Below, in pieces: positions 46,417-58,461 of a stretch of DNA of 64,000 bases (positions are counted from its first letter, which is position 1; each line of letters begins with the position of its first letter). The notes beneath the pieces are model-generated. The model saw nothing but the letters and a program-made list of their open reading frames with translations, was not told the DNA's origin and made no database searches. The stretch is from Homalodisca vitripennis (lineage: Eukaryota; Arthropoda; Insecta; Hemiptera; Cicadellidae). The stretch lies in NCBI RefSeq assembly GCF_021130785.1, contig NC_060213.1:97394501-97458500 (forward strand), in the 5' to 3' direction. The position numbers were made by a program, and so were the translations under genes.

Positions 46417-49008
46417 GACAATGCTATTTTGATCCTGAAGCTACTACCTTTGACAGTTAAATAAACGCCTGCTAATGACAATAAACAATCGGGCTTTTCG
46501 ATCGAAAATTTTGATTGTCTGATACGCGCATCATTCACATGACTAAACTACCGACTCAAGAGAAGGGAACTTGATCATGCTCTAGTTGTTGAGCTTTTTC
46601 TATGTTATGACTGACTGAAGTAGCAGCTGAAAGTTTTATTCGTGAGTACATCTATAGACTGTATTAAATCATATTTAATGTGGAATGTACCTTGCACTAA
46701 TTCATTACAGGACCTAGCATATGACACTCTCATCCCAGTTGAGGAATTGGTGTGTCACCAGCCAAATTTCTGTGTCTATCGCCCTTTTAACTTTATATAA
46801 ACCAATTTATTTACACGAGACAAAAAGAAAAGGTCTATGAAGTAATAAATCCCGCGATTTCGACCATCGCAAGTTTGCAAACTTATAATCTATTAATATC
46901 TGGTACATTTTATTAATACGTAACACCAATAATCAAACATTTGAGTAAGTCAGTAATTGACAAGGCCTTTTACCAATCAATAAATTATTGTTACAATATA
47001 GGCTAACACTCTAAAAATCAAACTAAGATATTTGTAACTGAATAAAGATACAACATGTACAAAATGTGAAAATACTCAAACCAGCAATTTAGTTGCAGAG
47101 ATTGAGCATTTTGAGAAATTCGACGAATAAGGCCCGTTCTGTCATTGTAGCAGATATCGCAATTACCGCCTCTTCACAATGCAGATGTTATCTGTCAAGA
47201 TATTCACATCTCCGCAAAGGGGACAGAAAGCTGTGTAACTAGTAGATTATAGCGATAAGAGAATGACACTTGTCGAATTAATCTTAAAAGTGTGGTTTTT
47301 CTATATAAACTTCTTGAAAAATATTACAGCAAAGAATGAAATCTTTTAACGATTTAATAAAAATTAATTTTCTTTCATGTGCCGTCTAATCTGAATAACC
47401 AGGAGATTTAGTTCTCTCTCTAAAGTTTCAAGTAGTACTTGATTACATTGAACTCCATGGCTACTACTACCATTTTTAGAAATTTACTTGTATCTTCTCT
47501 TCTCTTGATCTGAGGTTAATGATATAGAAGATCAAATGGCAATGTCACTTCCATAATATATGGTACTGGGAAAATGCAATATACAGTGTGACTACGAATA
47601 CATCGGGTATGGAGATTACGAATAAATCTAAAGAATCTTCAAATATATTTAGCATATTATAGCATATTTAGTATAATTATGCGCTATGTAAAGGAGGGTT
47701 ATAAACAAATAACACACAGATTTCAGACTAGCTCGTCTTGATAAAGGATTACCTCCTGCAGTTAACAAATAAAATTTAACTCGTGGAAGATAATCACAGA
47801 ATACTGTCTTCTCAACGGTTGTCGTATCTTACTTTCTCCACGCCAAAATTCTATAGTTTTTTTTAAATTTGTTACAGTATAGATTTAATATTGACTGATC
47901 GGCTGATATATTTTATCAAAGGAAGCAGATTTTATTAGTTGAGCCTGTTTAATTCCAGTCTTTCCTACTGTCCAGTGGCGAATAGAATTTAATAAATTTG
48001 GAAATCAGAATCATTTGTAATCTAACTTAGGACTTCAAAAAGCGTTCAACTAATTTGTCTGTCCCACTGTAAATTAACATCATGATACTATAACATTACT
48101 TTCTACATTACATACAATACAAGTGTATTATAAATAAAGACACGATTTATCAAAATAATTAAAGTTCATTCTTTATTTGTAATACCTATTATTCATTTAC
48201 ATCATGGAATGAAATAACAACAATAGCGCACCTATCGGATTCAACGTGTACGAATGATCTCTGCACCCTTGGCCTTGTGGACAGAACACTAACTAGGTGG
48301 CTAATGGCAGAAACAGTTTTTTTTGTTAGTAACAAAAAACTATGTTTCTTAAACCATTCTAAAAAGAAAGTTATTAAATAAAATTGAGATCTATATCAGT
48401 ATACATGAAGTATATTTAGAACAGCTTAAAAGAAAACTATAATTTATGTGTATAATATTTCAGTTTAATACCAAAGTTTTCAAGTACACAAAGAACACAG
48501 CATAAACATAAAGAAACAAAAGAAGAATCACCTGATAACAAACTTTGGTTATCAAAAAGTTTTGACATTTAAAGAAATTTTGATAAGTTGTTGATTTTAA
48601 AATAATAATCATACAATACAATTTTAAATTGTGGTAAATTTACTAGATACGAATCTAAGGATTCAAGTGGAAAACTATAATAAACAAGAATTATACAATG
48701 TAGGATGATCACAAAGAGTATCACAAACTCGGTGGGCGAGAGTACTTGCTGCCAGTTTGTATTTTTTATTAAAAATTATTATCTTTAAAACTAGTTATGC
48801 TAAATAAACCAAATTTGTCCCATTATGTTTGAGTAGATAAGACTAAGATTTTAAAAAATAGATAAGAGGAAAATTTTGAAAATAATAGTGTTATTTTCCT
48901 TACTATTAACAAAATCGCATCTTTGGAATATTTTAAAAGTCAAATAACAAAACCCTGTATAGTTATAAAACATTTACAAAATACCAACTATTTTAACATT
49001 TACATTAA

Positions 49009-49227
49009 AATTCCAACGGTACTTTTCCAAGGAAATCCGTCAACGTATAAGCGAGCAGAGCCTTTTTTAAAGATTACAATACGCTTGCACAAGCCAGGAG
49101 CATTTAAGCAATTGATACCTGTCATCTGTGACATGTTTGGCACTCCCCGCTTGTGCAAGGGCATTTTTAAAGAGGTTGTGCTCGCTTAAGCGTTGATGCT
49201 TTCGTTGGAAAAAGTACCGTTGGAATT
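49009..49227. mobile_element. Foldback (near-palindromic) MITE, 219 bp
   Basis: The two halves are inverted copies. The left arm opens AATTCCAACGGTACTTTTCC and the right arm ends with its complement (GGAAAAAGTACCGTTGGAATT). Inner blocks TAAGCGAGCA and CTTGCACAAGC also pair. The arms are about 100 bp each at roughly 80% identity by eye, with a short centre near 49117. If transcribed, the RNA would form a long hairpin. A chance open frame (48923-49189) crosses it. Confidence 0.8.
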
Positions 49228-49555
49228 GTCACAAAAATTGCAAAACATGTTGCGGGACCACGCTGATTATCCGAGTGGCAAGATAACCTATCAGGGTCTT
49301 GATACCTAAAGAGTAGGAACTCACAGAGATAACGCGGTACAACGGTTTCAACATGGATTACTGTTCAGTGGCAAAATAGCCTTTACTAATGTTTATGAAG
49401 GCCTTTATCGTTTTTATGTTTACATCATGTCCATATTTCTCATTAACAAAATTTTAATTAAACGTGTGGACTGTGTAATGGATCAAAATAAAATCAAATC
49501 ATACCATGCCATGCCATGTAATACCACAAGGCAAGGTTCTGATGATGAGGTACTA
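49228..49555. other. Stretch without a gene
   Basis: The segment 49260-49360 is GC-richer and has a faint tRNA-like phrase (ATCCGAGTGGCAAGAT), but no B-box. I see nothing else. Confidence 0.3.
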
Positions 49556-49620
49556 TTAAAAGTAAATAAGTTATTTTACCAGGCGAAGTTAGGGCTAAGA
49601 AGCCCTATCTAGCACTTATG
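49556..49620 (-). mobile_element. 5S-SINE tail, opposite orientation
   Basis: The reverse complement matches the last ~65 bp of the SINE at 2200-2408, including GGGCTTCTTAGCCCTAAC and TTCGCCTGGTAAAATAA and the TTTACTTTTA tail. The 5S-like head is missing, so it is a 5'-truncated copy. It abuts dispersed repeat copy B. Confidence 0.75.
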
Positions 49621-49635
49621 CCTGTCACAACGCTC

Positions 49636-49791
49636 TGGTATGATTTGTTTATTTTAACCTTTGATTGTAATTATGTGTTAGGTTACTTATTTACCCGAAG
49701 AAGGGATCAGATTGCATATCTCGAAAGGTAGTGTTACTGATTTTTGGTTTCACTGAACGATGGCAAATGTCCAGAAAAATCCTGTTTCCTT
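49636..49791 (+). repeat. dispersed repeat, copy B
   Basis: Homologous to 3628-3778 on the same strand, and apparently the better-preserved copy (ACCCGAAGAAGGGATCAGAT, CACTGAACGATGGCAAATGT, AAAATCCTGTTTCC). Its left edge meets the SINE tail, which may have inserted beside or into it. Confidence 0.55.
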
Positions 49792-50155
49792 CAATAACTA
49801 ATCATTTGTTTGAAATTTTGCCTACGATTTGAGTGACCATTATCTTATTCATTCAATTCAAACTAACCAAAATAATTTCGCAAATTGTTTTAACCTTAAA
49901 GAAATGTATCACTTGGAACAAAATCCTGAACCTGATGTAAATCTGATAAATTTAAAGAATGTTGAAAACGTATGTCAGGTAATATAATGAAAACACATTA
50001 TAAACTCAAGGAAACAGACGGCCAGAGAATAACTTCAATCTATATTCCTCCTTCTCCTTTTATATGTTTGTCGAAACTTTCAGAATTCCACATAGGCCTA
50101 ACAGATTATGGCAGATTTGTTGTTCTTGATGGTTATTCATTGATTGTTATTATTG

Positions 50156-51487
50156 ACTAGCTGTAACCCGCGGCTTCGCACGCAATCTTTAGAACCGAAG
50201 TCCTTATATTTGTCCTTATATGATGATGAGAGTCCTATAAAAATTTTAAAACGTAACTAGGCATACATCAGGTAGATATTATTTAAGTTCATTTGTAAAT
50301 AGTATCAGAGTTTAACTAAATTATTATATCATGTTTGGCAGGTGTAGGAGCATTTCTGGTTCTAATTAATTATAATATACATAACGTCACAGCTGAATCT
50401 GCCTTGTCATCCCGATCAAGAAAACACAAATCTCGGATCACACTGGTCTCGGAAACTTACTTCGGTCAAAAAGCGTATATTTCCCGTCCTTATCATATAT
50501 TTCAGGTCTAAGATACTTCCAGTACCATAGTAAACTTTGCCTTGTTCTGACGAAGAAAATATATATACTTACGTAGGACCAAAATGTTTACTTCGGTTAA
50601 AAAGTGCCTACTTAAGACCGTTTAAATTCACTTACCTACTATGTCACAATTTAGCTTGTCATATTGCCTCGATCAAAATACTATATACATTCGATTATCT
50701 AGTTTTCGGAAATCTATTTTGGTCAAAATCGTGTTAACATTGTTCAGTTTGCCTTGTTCTGATGAAGAAAATACTGTACACACATAAGGAGGACTGAAAA
50801 GCCTATTACGAAATAGGGGGAAGTCCTACCTACTTACTATGTACTTTCGGTATAAGAGGAAAATCCTTATGTTATGCAACATTCCAAAATAATCGTTATT
50901 AAAGTTTTGCGTTACACTCGTTTTTTGGACTGTAGCCAGTGAAAGAATGAATCGTTGAGGCATGTTAGTATTACAGTAATTTCTCTTTTTTCCATAAGCT
51001 ATTGTTAAAATGTAATATCATAACGTCAAGGAAGCCCACCAGTTTAAAGTAACTTATGTGAAAACATTCATAACTTTGTTCAATAAGGTTAGTTTTATAA
51101 CAGTATTTAATGCATTAGATGATTTTAATTCGTCACTGGCGCAATCTGGAGTAAAATTTATATATTAATGTTTTATTTACTGATCAAGCACCGGTACCGT
51201 TTACTTATTATTGATAAAATTTAAATGTAAACAGATTTTTCAGGAAGTTTGTCGAACTATAGCTGTCAACAGCTGTTCAGTGCCAGTTTAATTTGAATTA
51301 TAAAACGTAAAGACTACAATTTTGTCTGAATTCCAAAATATTCCAGGTATCTTTTCTTAACTTTTTCTTCGTAAAAACCTTCCTCGGATTTTAATGGACA
51401 TTTATACAAAAAGAATGAACCGAATTGGTCCAGCCGTTATCGAGATTAGCGCTTACCAAAACATTTCACCATTCATTTTTATTAATA
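50156..51487 (+). repeat. Tandem repeat unit 1 of 3 (1,332 bp)
   Basis: Starts ACTAGCTGTAACCCGCGGCT and ends after GGTCCAGCCGTTATCGAGAT...TTATTAATA, immediately followed by unit 2. It contains two internal sub-repeats around TTGTTCTGACGAAGAAAATA and TTGTTCTGATGAAGAAAATA. No coding frame. The ACTAGCTGTTACCCGCGGCT start and CCAGCCGTT end phrases occur in dispersed insect repeats, but the class is not certain. Confidence 0.8.
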
Positions 51488-52628
51488 ACTAGCTGTTACC
51501 CGCAGTTTTGCACGCAATCTTTAGAACCGAAGCCCTTATATTACTTAGTAAAAGCAATTATGGTGTAATATGATGGGAGTCCTGTACAAAACGTAAGTAG
51601 GCATACATCAGGTAGATATTATTTAAGTTCATGGTATAAATAGTATCAGAGTTTAACTTTATTATATCATGTTTGGCACGTGTAGGAGCATTTCTGGTTC
51701 CAATTAATTATATACATAACGTCAAGGTATATATAGTTCGATTATCTAGTTCTCGGGAATCTAATTTGGTAAAAATCGTCACCTATGGGCTTCTGTAATC
51801 TACTTTCAATCCAAAATGTTTCCAGTGATACAGTTGAGTTTGTTTTGTTGTCCCAATTAATGAAATATACACACATACGTAGGACTGAGAAGCCTATTAC
51901 GGCATAAGGGAAGTACTACCTACTTCCTATGTACTTTCCTTAATAAGGATTTCGGTATAAATGAGAAAACCATCATTAAGGTTATACAACATTCCAAAAT
52001 AATCGTTGATGAGATTTTGGGTCGTACAAATCTTGTTTTTGGACTGTAGCTAGGGAAAGAAAAAAATCGTTGAGGCATGTTAATATTCATTTCTCTGTTT
52101 TTCCACAAAGCCACTGTTAAATTATGCAAAATGCATTGTCAAGGAATCCACCTTGAGTAACACAAAGTAACTTATGTGAAAACATGCATGACTTTGTTTA
52201 TTAGGGTTTGTTAAATAACAGTGTTATTTAAAATACATTAAATGATTTCAATTCGTCACTGGCGCAATCTGGATTAAAATGTATATATTAATTTTTATTT
52301 ACTATCTACATCACACCTCTGATCAAGCACTGTTTATTTATTATTTGATCAAATTTAAATGTAAACAGATGTTTCAGCCAATTTTTGGATCTGTAGTTGA
52401 AGGTGTCAACAGCTGTTTAGTGCTTGTTTAATTTGAATTATGAAACGTAAAAACTACAATTTTTTCTGCATTCCAAAATATTTCAGGTAACTTTTCTTAA
52501 CTTTTTCTTCATAAAAATCTTCCTTGGATTTCGATGAACACTTTACAAAAAGAATTAACTGAATTGACCCAGCCGTTATCAAGATTTGCGCTTACCAACA
52601 CATTTTGCGAATAATTTTTATATTATAG
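51488..52628 (+). repeat. Tandem repeat unit 2 of 3 (1,141 bp)
   Basis: Same start (ACTAGCTGTTACCCGCAGTT) and end (CCAGCCGTTATCAAGATTTG) as unit 1. It lacks about 200 bp from the middle that units 1 and 3 share (the GGTCTCGGAAAC...TTCAGGTCTAAGATA section). No coding frame. Confidence 0.8.
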
Positions 52629-54005
52629 ACTAGCTGTTACCCGCGGCTTCGCCCGCAATCTTTAGAACCGAAGTCCTTATATTACTTAATAAAAGCACTT
52701 ATGGTGTCAAATGATGGAGTTCTATGAAAATTTTAAAACGTAAGTAGGCATAAATCAAGTAGATATTATTTAATTTCATGGTAAATATATTATCAGAGTT
52801 TAATTGAATTAATATATCATTTTTTGCACGTGGAAGAGCATTTCTGATTCAAATTAATTACTTATATTTGCGGTGTCACAGCTGAGCCTGCATTATTATT
52901 CTGATCAATAAAACACAAATACACAGGTCTCGGAAACCTTCTTCGGTCAAAAAGCGTCTATTTCTAGCCTTTATCACATATTTCAGGTCTAAGATATTTT
53001 CAGTACCATAGTAGAGTTAGCCTTGTAATGACGAAGGAAAAATAATATACTTACGTAGGACCGAGAAGCCTACTTCGGTTAAAAGGTACCTACTTCAGAT
53101 CGTTTAAATTCACTTACTATATCACATTTCAGCTTGCAATATTTTCTCGATCCTAGATACGTTGGATTATGTAGTTCTCGGAAATCTACTTTGGTAAAAA
53201 TCGTCTACTATCGACTTCTGTAATCTATTTTCAGTTTCAAATATTTCCAGGGACATAGTTGTTTGTTTTGTTGTCCTGATGAAGAAGATATACGTAGTAC
53301 CTATTACGGCCAAGGGGAAGTAATATCTACTTCTTATGTACTTTCGGTATAACGGGTTTCTTATTAAGGTTATGCAACATTCCAAAATAGTCGTTATTAA
53401 AGTTTTGTGTTACACTTGTTTTTTTGACTGTAGCCAGGGAAAGAATGAATCGTTGAGGTATTTTAGTGTTTATTTCTCTGTTTCTCCAAAAGCCACTGTT
53501 AAAATACTGTTTAAATCACAATGTCACGGAAGCCTACCAGTTTAAAGTAACTTATGTGAAACCATTCATCACTTTGTTCATTAAGGTTGGTTACATAGCA
53601 GTGTTTAAAGGCATTAGATGATTTAAATTCGTCACTAGCGCGGTCTGGAGTAAAATTTTGATATTAACTTTTTATTTTCTATCTGCATTGCACTACTGAT
53701 CAAGAACTGTTTACTTAATATTATTTTGATAACATTTAAATGTAAACAGATGTCTCAGCCAATTTGACGACATAAAACTGAAGGTGTGAACAGCTGTTTA
53801 GTGCCAGTTTAATTTGGATTATGAAAAGTAAAAATTACAATTTTTCTAAATTCTAAAATATTTCAGGTAAATTTTCTTATATTTTGCTTCACAAAAACCT
53901 TCCAGGTATTTCAATGAACATTTTACAAAAAGAATTAACCGAATTGGTCCATCTCGTACGAGATTTACGTTTACCAACACATTTTGCGATTCATTATTAT
54001 TTATA
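52629..54005 (+). repeat. Tandem repeat unit 3 of 3 (~1,377 bp)
   Basis: Starts ACTAGCTGTTACCCGCGGCT and keeps the middle section missing from unit 2. Its terminal block is altered (GGTCCATCTCGTACGAGATT). The repeat similarity stops near 54005 in AT-rich single-copy-looking DNA. Confidence 0.78.
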
Positions 54006-56646
54006 AGATAAGATTAAATAATTTGTCGGGTTGAAGTTCTGATTAATTTTATTCAATGATGTACTGATGATAGGTATTGGAAACTCATATGCCGTCGGTG
54101 TTATTCAGCAGGAAATTACGTGCACACTATAAATAAGTGTTAGTTGAATAATAACTCTACTAGTATGACCAGGCAAATCTAATTTTTAAATTGTGCTCAA
54201 GAATACGTAGCTGATTTTTAAATGGGTTAGTAATAACAAATCTCACTATTCCACATTTTAAATAATAATGAAAATCTAATAACTAAAAATCTTTAGAGTG
54301 AGTGGGCACGAGATGTCGTTTAATAATTTAGAATAACTGTAAATTGTGTTTAATAGTATTACAAGCAGAGATGACAAACTAACTTGGCGAAATAATCAAA
54401 CGATGTAATACGTAAGTATTACACATTTATTGAACTAAACATTCTATTTGAAACTTTGTTCAGCCTACCATATTAATTTTACAATCCAAATAGTAAGTAC
54501 GGAAGCATGATGCAAAATAATAAAAAATAATTTATTTTGTTGGTTATCTATAATTTTAATTTGATTAACTCGCAATGTAGGTTACTTTGTTACCTACTAA
54601 TTGGACAAACGGCTAGTTATGGTATTCTACAATTATAGCACAAATCATATGAGTAAAATTACTATAGTAAATTTATACATTCATCATATTATTTACTAGC
54701 AGTTACTTCACGGCTTGGCTTAACACTTGATGTCATATTGAATAACAGGTACGCCATAAGTACACCCTTCTTAAATGGCATACGTAAGAATAAACACTCC
54801 TGAAAATAAGTTATGGGCACTGGGATATATATTCCAAATTCCTGAATTGGACTTCCAATTTCACAATAATTGGACTTTTAAAGAGAAGTTTAAATAGCAT
54901 TCATTGTTTTGGAGCTTTAAAGTTGGAGAGTGGATTAATTATCATGAGTACCAATTATTAAATACAGAAAGCTCTTTGCAAAATTCTATAATGTTTGAAT
55001 GAATAGCTATGTCTTTCAGTAATACCAACTATTTTAGACCAGAGAGGAGGAGGAGTACGAGAAAGTCCGATGTAAATCTTTGGCAAAAATTATACTTATC
55101 AATTTAGGACTATTTTATACCTGTGCCAAATGTGCTATAAACAATGTGATGGTGTACAAATCAACTTGGGTGTCAGTTGATAGTACATACAGGTAAATCC
55201 TCTATAGTGATTTATATTCACAGATAGACTAAACAATTTACAGCTGTATTAAATTCTATTACAACAATAATTGCTAGTGATAGGGAAAACCGAGTCAGTA
55301 TTGCGAAGTTAATCAATAGTGGACACACGATTATGTTGTGGTAGATCTACTTGTGAGTCAGTTGCTGTACTGAAAGAATTTATTGTTCGCAGACATTAGG
55401 ATAACACAAAGCAAAAAACCAAATTTTCGATCTTGTACGGTAAAATTAAAGAAGGAAAAATGTCATCCTTAAAAAACTTATCATCAAAGATTGCAACAAA
55501 TAATCTGCTATAAGAGCCAGTTTTAACATTAACAAGCTAGGCTAAACCTTTTTTATCTGGTGGCCAACTAAGTGAATAGGTTGTAGGCTATATCGACAAA
55601 TTCCGAAGAAATGTATCTTGATGAATTCCTATTATTCAATCATATTAGCCTATTATGTGAGCGGACGTAGTGGGCCACAGAACGGATGATACTTTTAAGA
55701 ATTTTGTATCTAAACTTAAAAAGGCTTGCAAGTATATCGAGTGTTTATCAATCACTTGTTTCAGGATGAACCACTGACGTTACAGATTCAGCACAAGACC
55801 TTATCAATCATTCTAAATTTCATAATACACAAAAAAAGCTTTTGCCTTTTTACGTCCTTCATAAGTTCAAGAATATACAGAACTAAATTACACAATAAAC
55901 TAATTCACAACTGTAAGTCACAAATAATATTTAACAAAAAAATAAGAAAATGTGTAACGGCGCCTTCAATTATCTGCATGCAGTTAAGATAGCACAGTAA
56001 TCAGGTGAGTTGAAATGTCTTCAAGGCGTCGTGTCAAAAATACTGTAACTATTTTGTTTCCTTCTCTCTATTTCTTTAATAAGAAGTGTGAACTTTGTTA
56101 TTGCAATCAATTTAGACACTTCATTAGTGTGTTTACCCATAACGGAAAACCAGTCATACAACTGATTTTGTGAGTTTAGTCATGCGACTTGACGTCGTCA
56201 CTTACGGCCAACTGTATATCTCAGCAATTGGCCGTGTGCTATCTTCAAACTGCTTATCCCTACTCCAGATTCTGCATTACAGGAGATATAGCACGTGAGA
56301 AGAAATGTTTACGAAAATGTGATAAGAATTTGACGACGATTTGGAGACCTGCCTCACCATGATTCACCAAGTAGAGGCTAGGAGGAATAACAGAAAACTA
56401 TATAAACATGTTAACCGATGTCCGGATTGCGAGATAACAATCATCGGTGAATACATCCGGCAAACAAAACAGTTCCTTAATCCAGTGCTTTGCAACGTAT
56501 GCGCCGCGGCGCTATGGGAAGCCTTGAAATGCTGCCAGGAGCGCCGCGGTTAATAAAGCGATTAATAAAATATCATATCGTGTGTAATATTTAAAAATAT
56601 ATCCTTTACTCTAGACTTGATTTATAACGCATATCGAATAATTTAA
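54006..56646. other. Stretch with no recognised gene
   Basis: AT-rich apart from 56300-56560, where a 70-codon plus-strand frame (56341-56553) with several cysteine pairs (CPDC, CNVC) ends in a small GC-rich inverted motif (GCGCCGCGG). I do not recognise that frame. It may belong to a mobile element upstream of the R1-like fragment. Confidence 0.35.
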
Positions 56647-56967
56647 TATGCCTACAGCTCAATAAAGTGTCAGTTCCTGACGGGGCACGGGTACTTTAGG
56701 AAGTACCTCTACAAGAAGGGAAAAGTCAAAGTCAGGTCGCCTCGGTGTGCTTACTGCCCGGAGAAAGATGATGTTCATCACACCTTCTTCGCTTGCGGGC
56801 GCTTCACCGAGGCCAGGCGAACGCTCGCCACCACAGTTGGCAATGTTTCGGCAGAGACCATTGTGGAGATGATGCTGCAGAGTGAGGACGCCTGGAATGC
56901 AGTCACCACTCATGTACATGCGATCCTTCATCAGAAGCGTGAAGACGGATGCCTGGCTGACCCCTAG
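56647..56967 (+). pseudogene. R1-like LINE ORF2 C-terminus with zinc knuckle
   Basis: The frame opens at 56647 and ends in TAG at 56965-56967. It reads CQFLTGHGYFRKYLYKKG, then a zinc-knuckle-like CAYCPEKDDVHHTFFAC (C-x2-C-x8-H-x4-C by my count). It ends in an amphipathic segment (ETIVEMMLQSEDAWNAVTTH and VHAILHQKRED), a layout typical of the extreme C-terminus of R1-type polymerases. Reverse transcriptase and endonuclease are missing. The open minus-strand frame over the same place (57123-56659) is a shadow of this GC-rich coding DNA. Confidence 0.8.
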
Positions 56968-57165
56968 CTTCCGAAACAAGTAGTTTTGTCCTGGTTGGGA
57001 CATATGACACACGTACAAAAAAAAGATGTCATGTACCAGGCAAGATGTCATCCGAAAGGGTTCCGGCCTGGGCCCTCCGTGGCCGGTAGGGGGTTTAGTG
57101 GGTAGTCCGCAAGGGAGTCCCACACTCCGTGCGCAAATGCATTCCCCCTACTTTAAAAAAATATA
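56647..57165 (+). mobile_element. R1-like LINE 3' end
   Basis: It comprises the last ~100 codons of a non-LTR polymerase frame, a GC-rich 3' UTR with the phrase GTTCCGGCCTGGGCCCTCC and the CCGCAAGGGAGTCCCACACT block, and an A-rich tail from about 57152. The tail and zinc knuckle place it with R1/LOA-type LINEs. It is heavily 5'-truncated. The GC content contrasts sharply with the surroundings. Confidence 0.8.
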
Positions 57166-57364
57166 AAAAAATAAATTAATTAATTAAAATTACCTTGATA
57201 TTAAAACAATTAATCAGAAACAGAAGAGACTGCTACGTCATTGTATGAATAGTTTTTGGTGGGAGACTCGCATGCACACTCACCACTATTTCTTGGAACG
57301 TGTTGCCTTGACACTAAACATCACTTCACAGACAAGCCAATAAGCATGACATTGACTGGCAAAA

Positions 57365-57428
57365 CTGTGTCGTAATAAGTAGTCTATTGGTAGGGGCTGT
57401 GTTGTAATAAGTAGTCTATTGGTAGGGG
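57365..57428 (+). repeat. 32-bp tandem duplication
   Basis: Two adjacent copies of a 32-bp unit starting CTGTGTCGTAATAAGTAGTC, with one C/T difference (CTGTGTTG in copy 2). A recent local duplication, without a clear role. Confidence 0.93.
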
Positions 57429-58394
57429 CAGTTCAATGGCGGGTCGAAAGGGAGGCTTTAAGCTCATTCGAGCGAAAGCGACATTGCGTTTTGGACCCAT
57501 TGCATGATCCATAGATAAGCATCAGCCGCTGGACATCTCATTAAGGAACTGCACGATATACTTAAAATTTGTATGGATGCAATTTACTACATTAAAAACA
57601 CTTCTAAAAGGCAAGAGTTTTTGAGCATATGTACAAGGATATGGGATCTGACCGCTTACGTTTTATTCTTCAGTAGTTTTTGTTGTTTGTCTCTTCGTAA
57701 CCCTCTTTCTAGGTCGTTTGAGCTGAGACACGAAATATGTGCTTAACAGATTGATAAAAACAGTGTCATTGCCGATAAATTTATCGATAAGAACTTTCTG
57801 TCGAAGGTAGCTTTCCATTCTGAATTGTTTGAAAAGTTGAACATACTAAGCAAAAAAAAGAGGACAAATATTATTTTAAACTTGCCGGACATTGTGGAGG
57901 ATTAAAAAAGAAACTTGATTTGCGGAAGGCTATCATAGCTAATTTGATGTACTAATTAAAGGAGAAATCTCATCCTTTTATAACAAATATGTCCAATTGG
58001 TTTATGTGAATATTACGAACTGTGATGGATTTGAGTAGATATAATCTGACTAGCTAAACTGTAATTTGTATGAAGCAATCATTGAATTATTAAACAATAT
58101 TTGAAATGTTAAAGGCTTTGTACTTTATTTACTTCCACCTAAGTTATAAATTTACTTGTATTACTTCAATTCTTACAACAATATAATGATAGTGTTCTTC
58201 TTTAAAAATTAGTAATAGTGAATAGTAGGCTACATAGTTTAATATAATTGATTTAAAACGCGGTCTTTACTTGATATTTTTATAATGGCTAGTTTAAAAT
58301 AGGCATACAGGCAAATATTTTACTTATGTGAATTATAAAGTCACGATAGTTTATTGTTATTCTTCATAGACTCTATTGAGATGAGTTGAGGGGG

Positions 58395-58461
58395 TTGGGT
58401 GCCACGGATATTAATACAAACCTAAAGAAAGCCTTGAGTCCAAAAAGTTTGGAAAACTCTG
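58395..58461 (-). mobile_element. Possible hAT-like terminus
   Basis: In reverse complement the end reads CAGAGTTTTCCAAACTTTTT then GGACTCAAGG, the style of hAT/Charlie tips (CAGNGNTTCTCAAAC). No opposite end was found, so this is a fragment or chance resemblance. Confidence 0.35.

Larger units (their letters stand above)
45019..49008. other. Upstream of Dullard, no other gene recognised
   Basis: This region must contain the Dullard 5' UTR and promoter near 45037-45250. A GC-richer patch at 45110-45180 could be leader sequence; no clear TATA box or initiator stands out. It contains a TA microsatellite and an unidentified minus-strand frame, listed separately. Otherwise it is AT-rich and featureless to my reading. 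Confidence 0.4.

Noticed and set aside
48923..49189. 88-codon plus-strand frame
   Set aside because: It runs through the foldback element, which is palindromic and non-coding; the frame is chance.
56659..57123. 154-codon minus-strand frame rich in glycine and proline
   Set aside because: The plus strand of the same DNA encodes a recognisable R1-like polymerase C-terminus; the minus frame is its GC-rich shadow.
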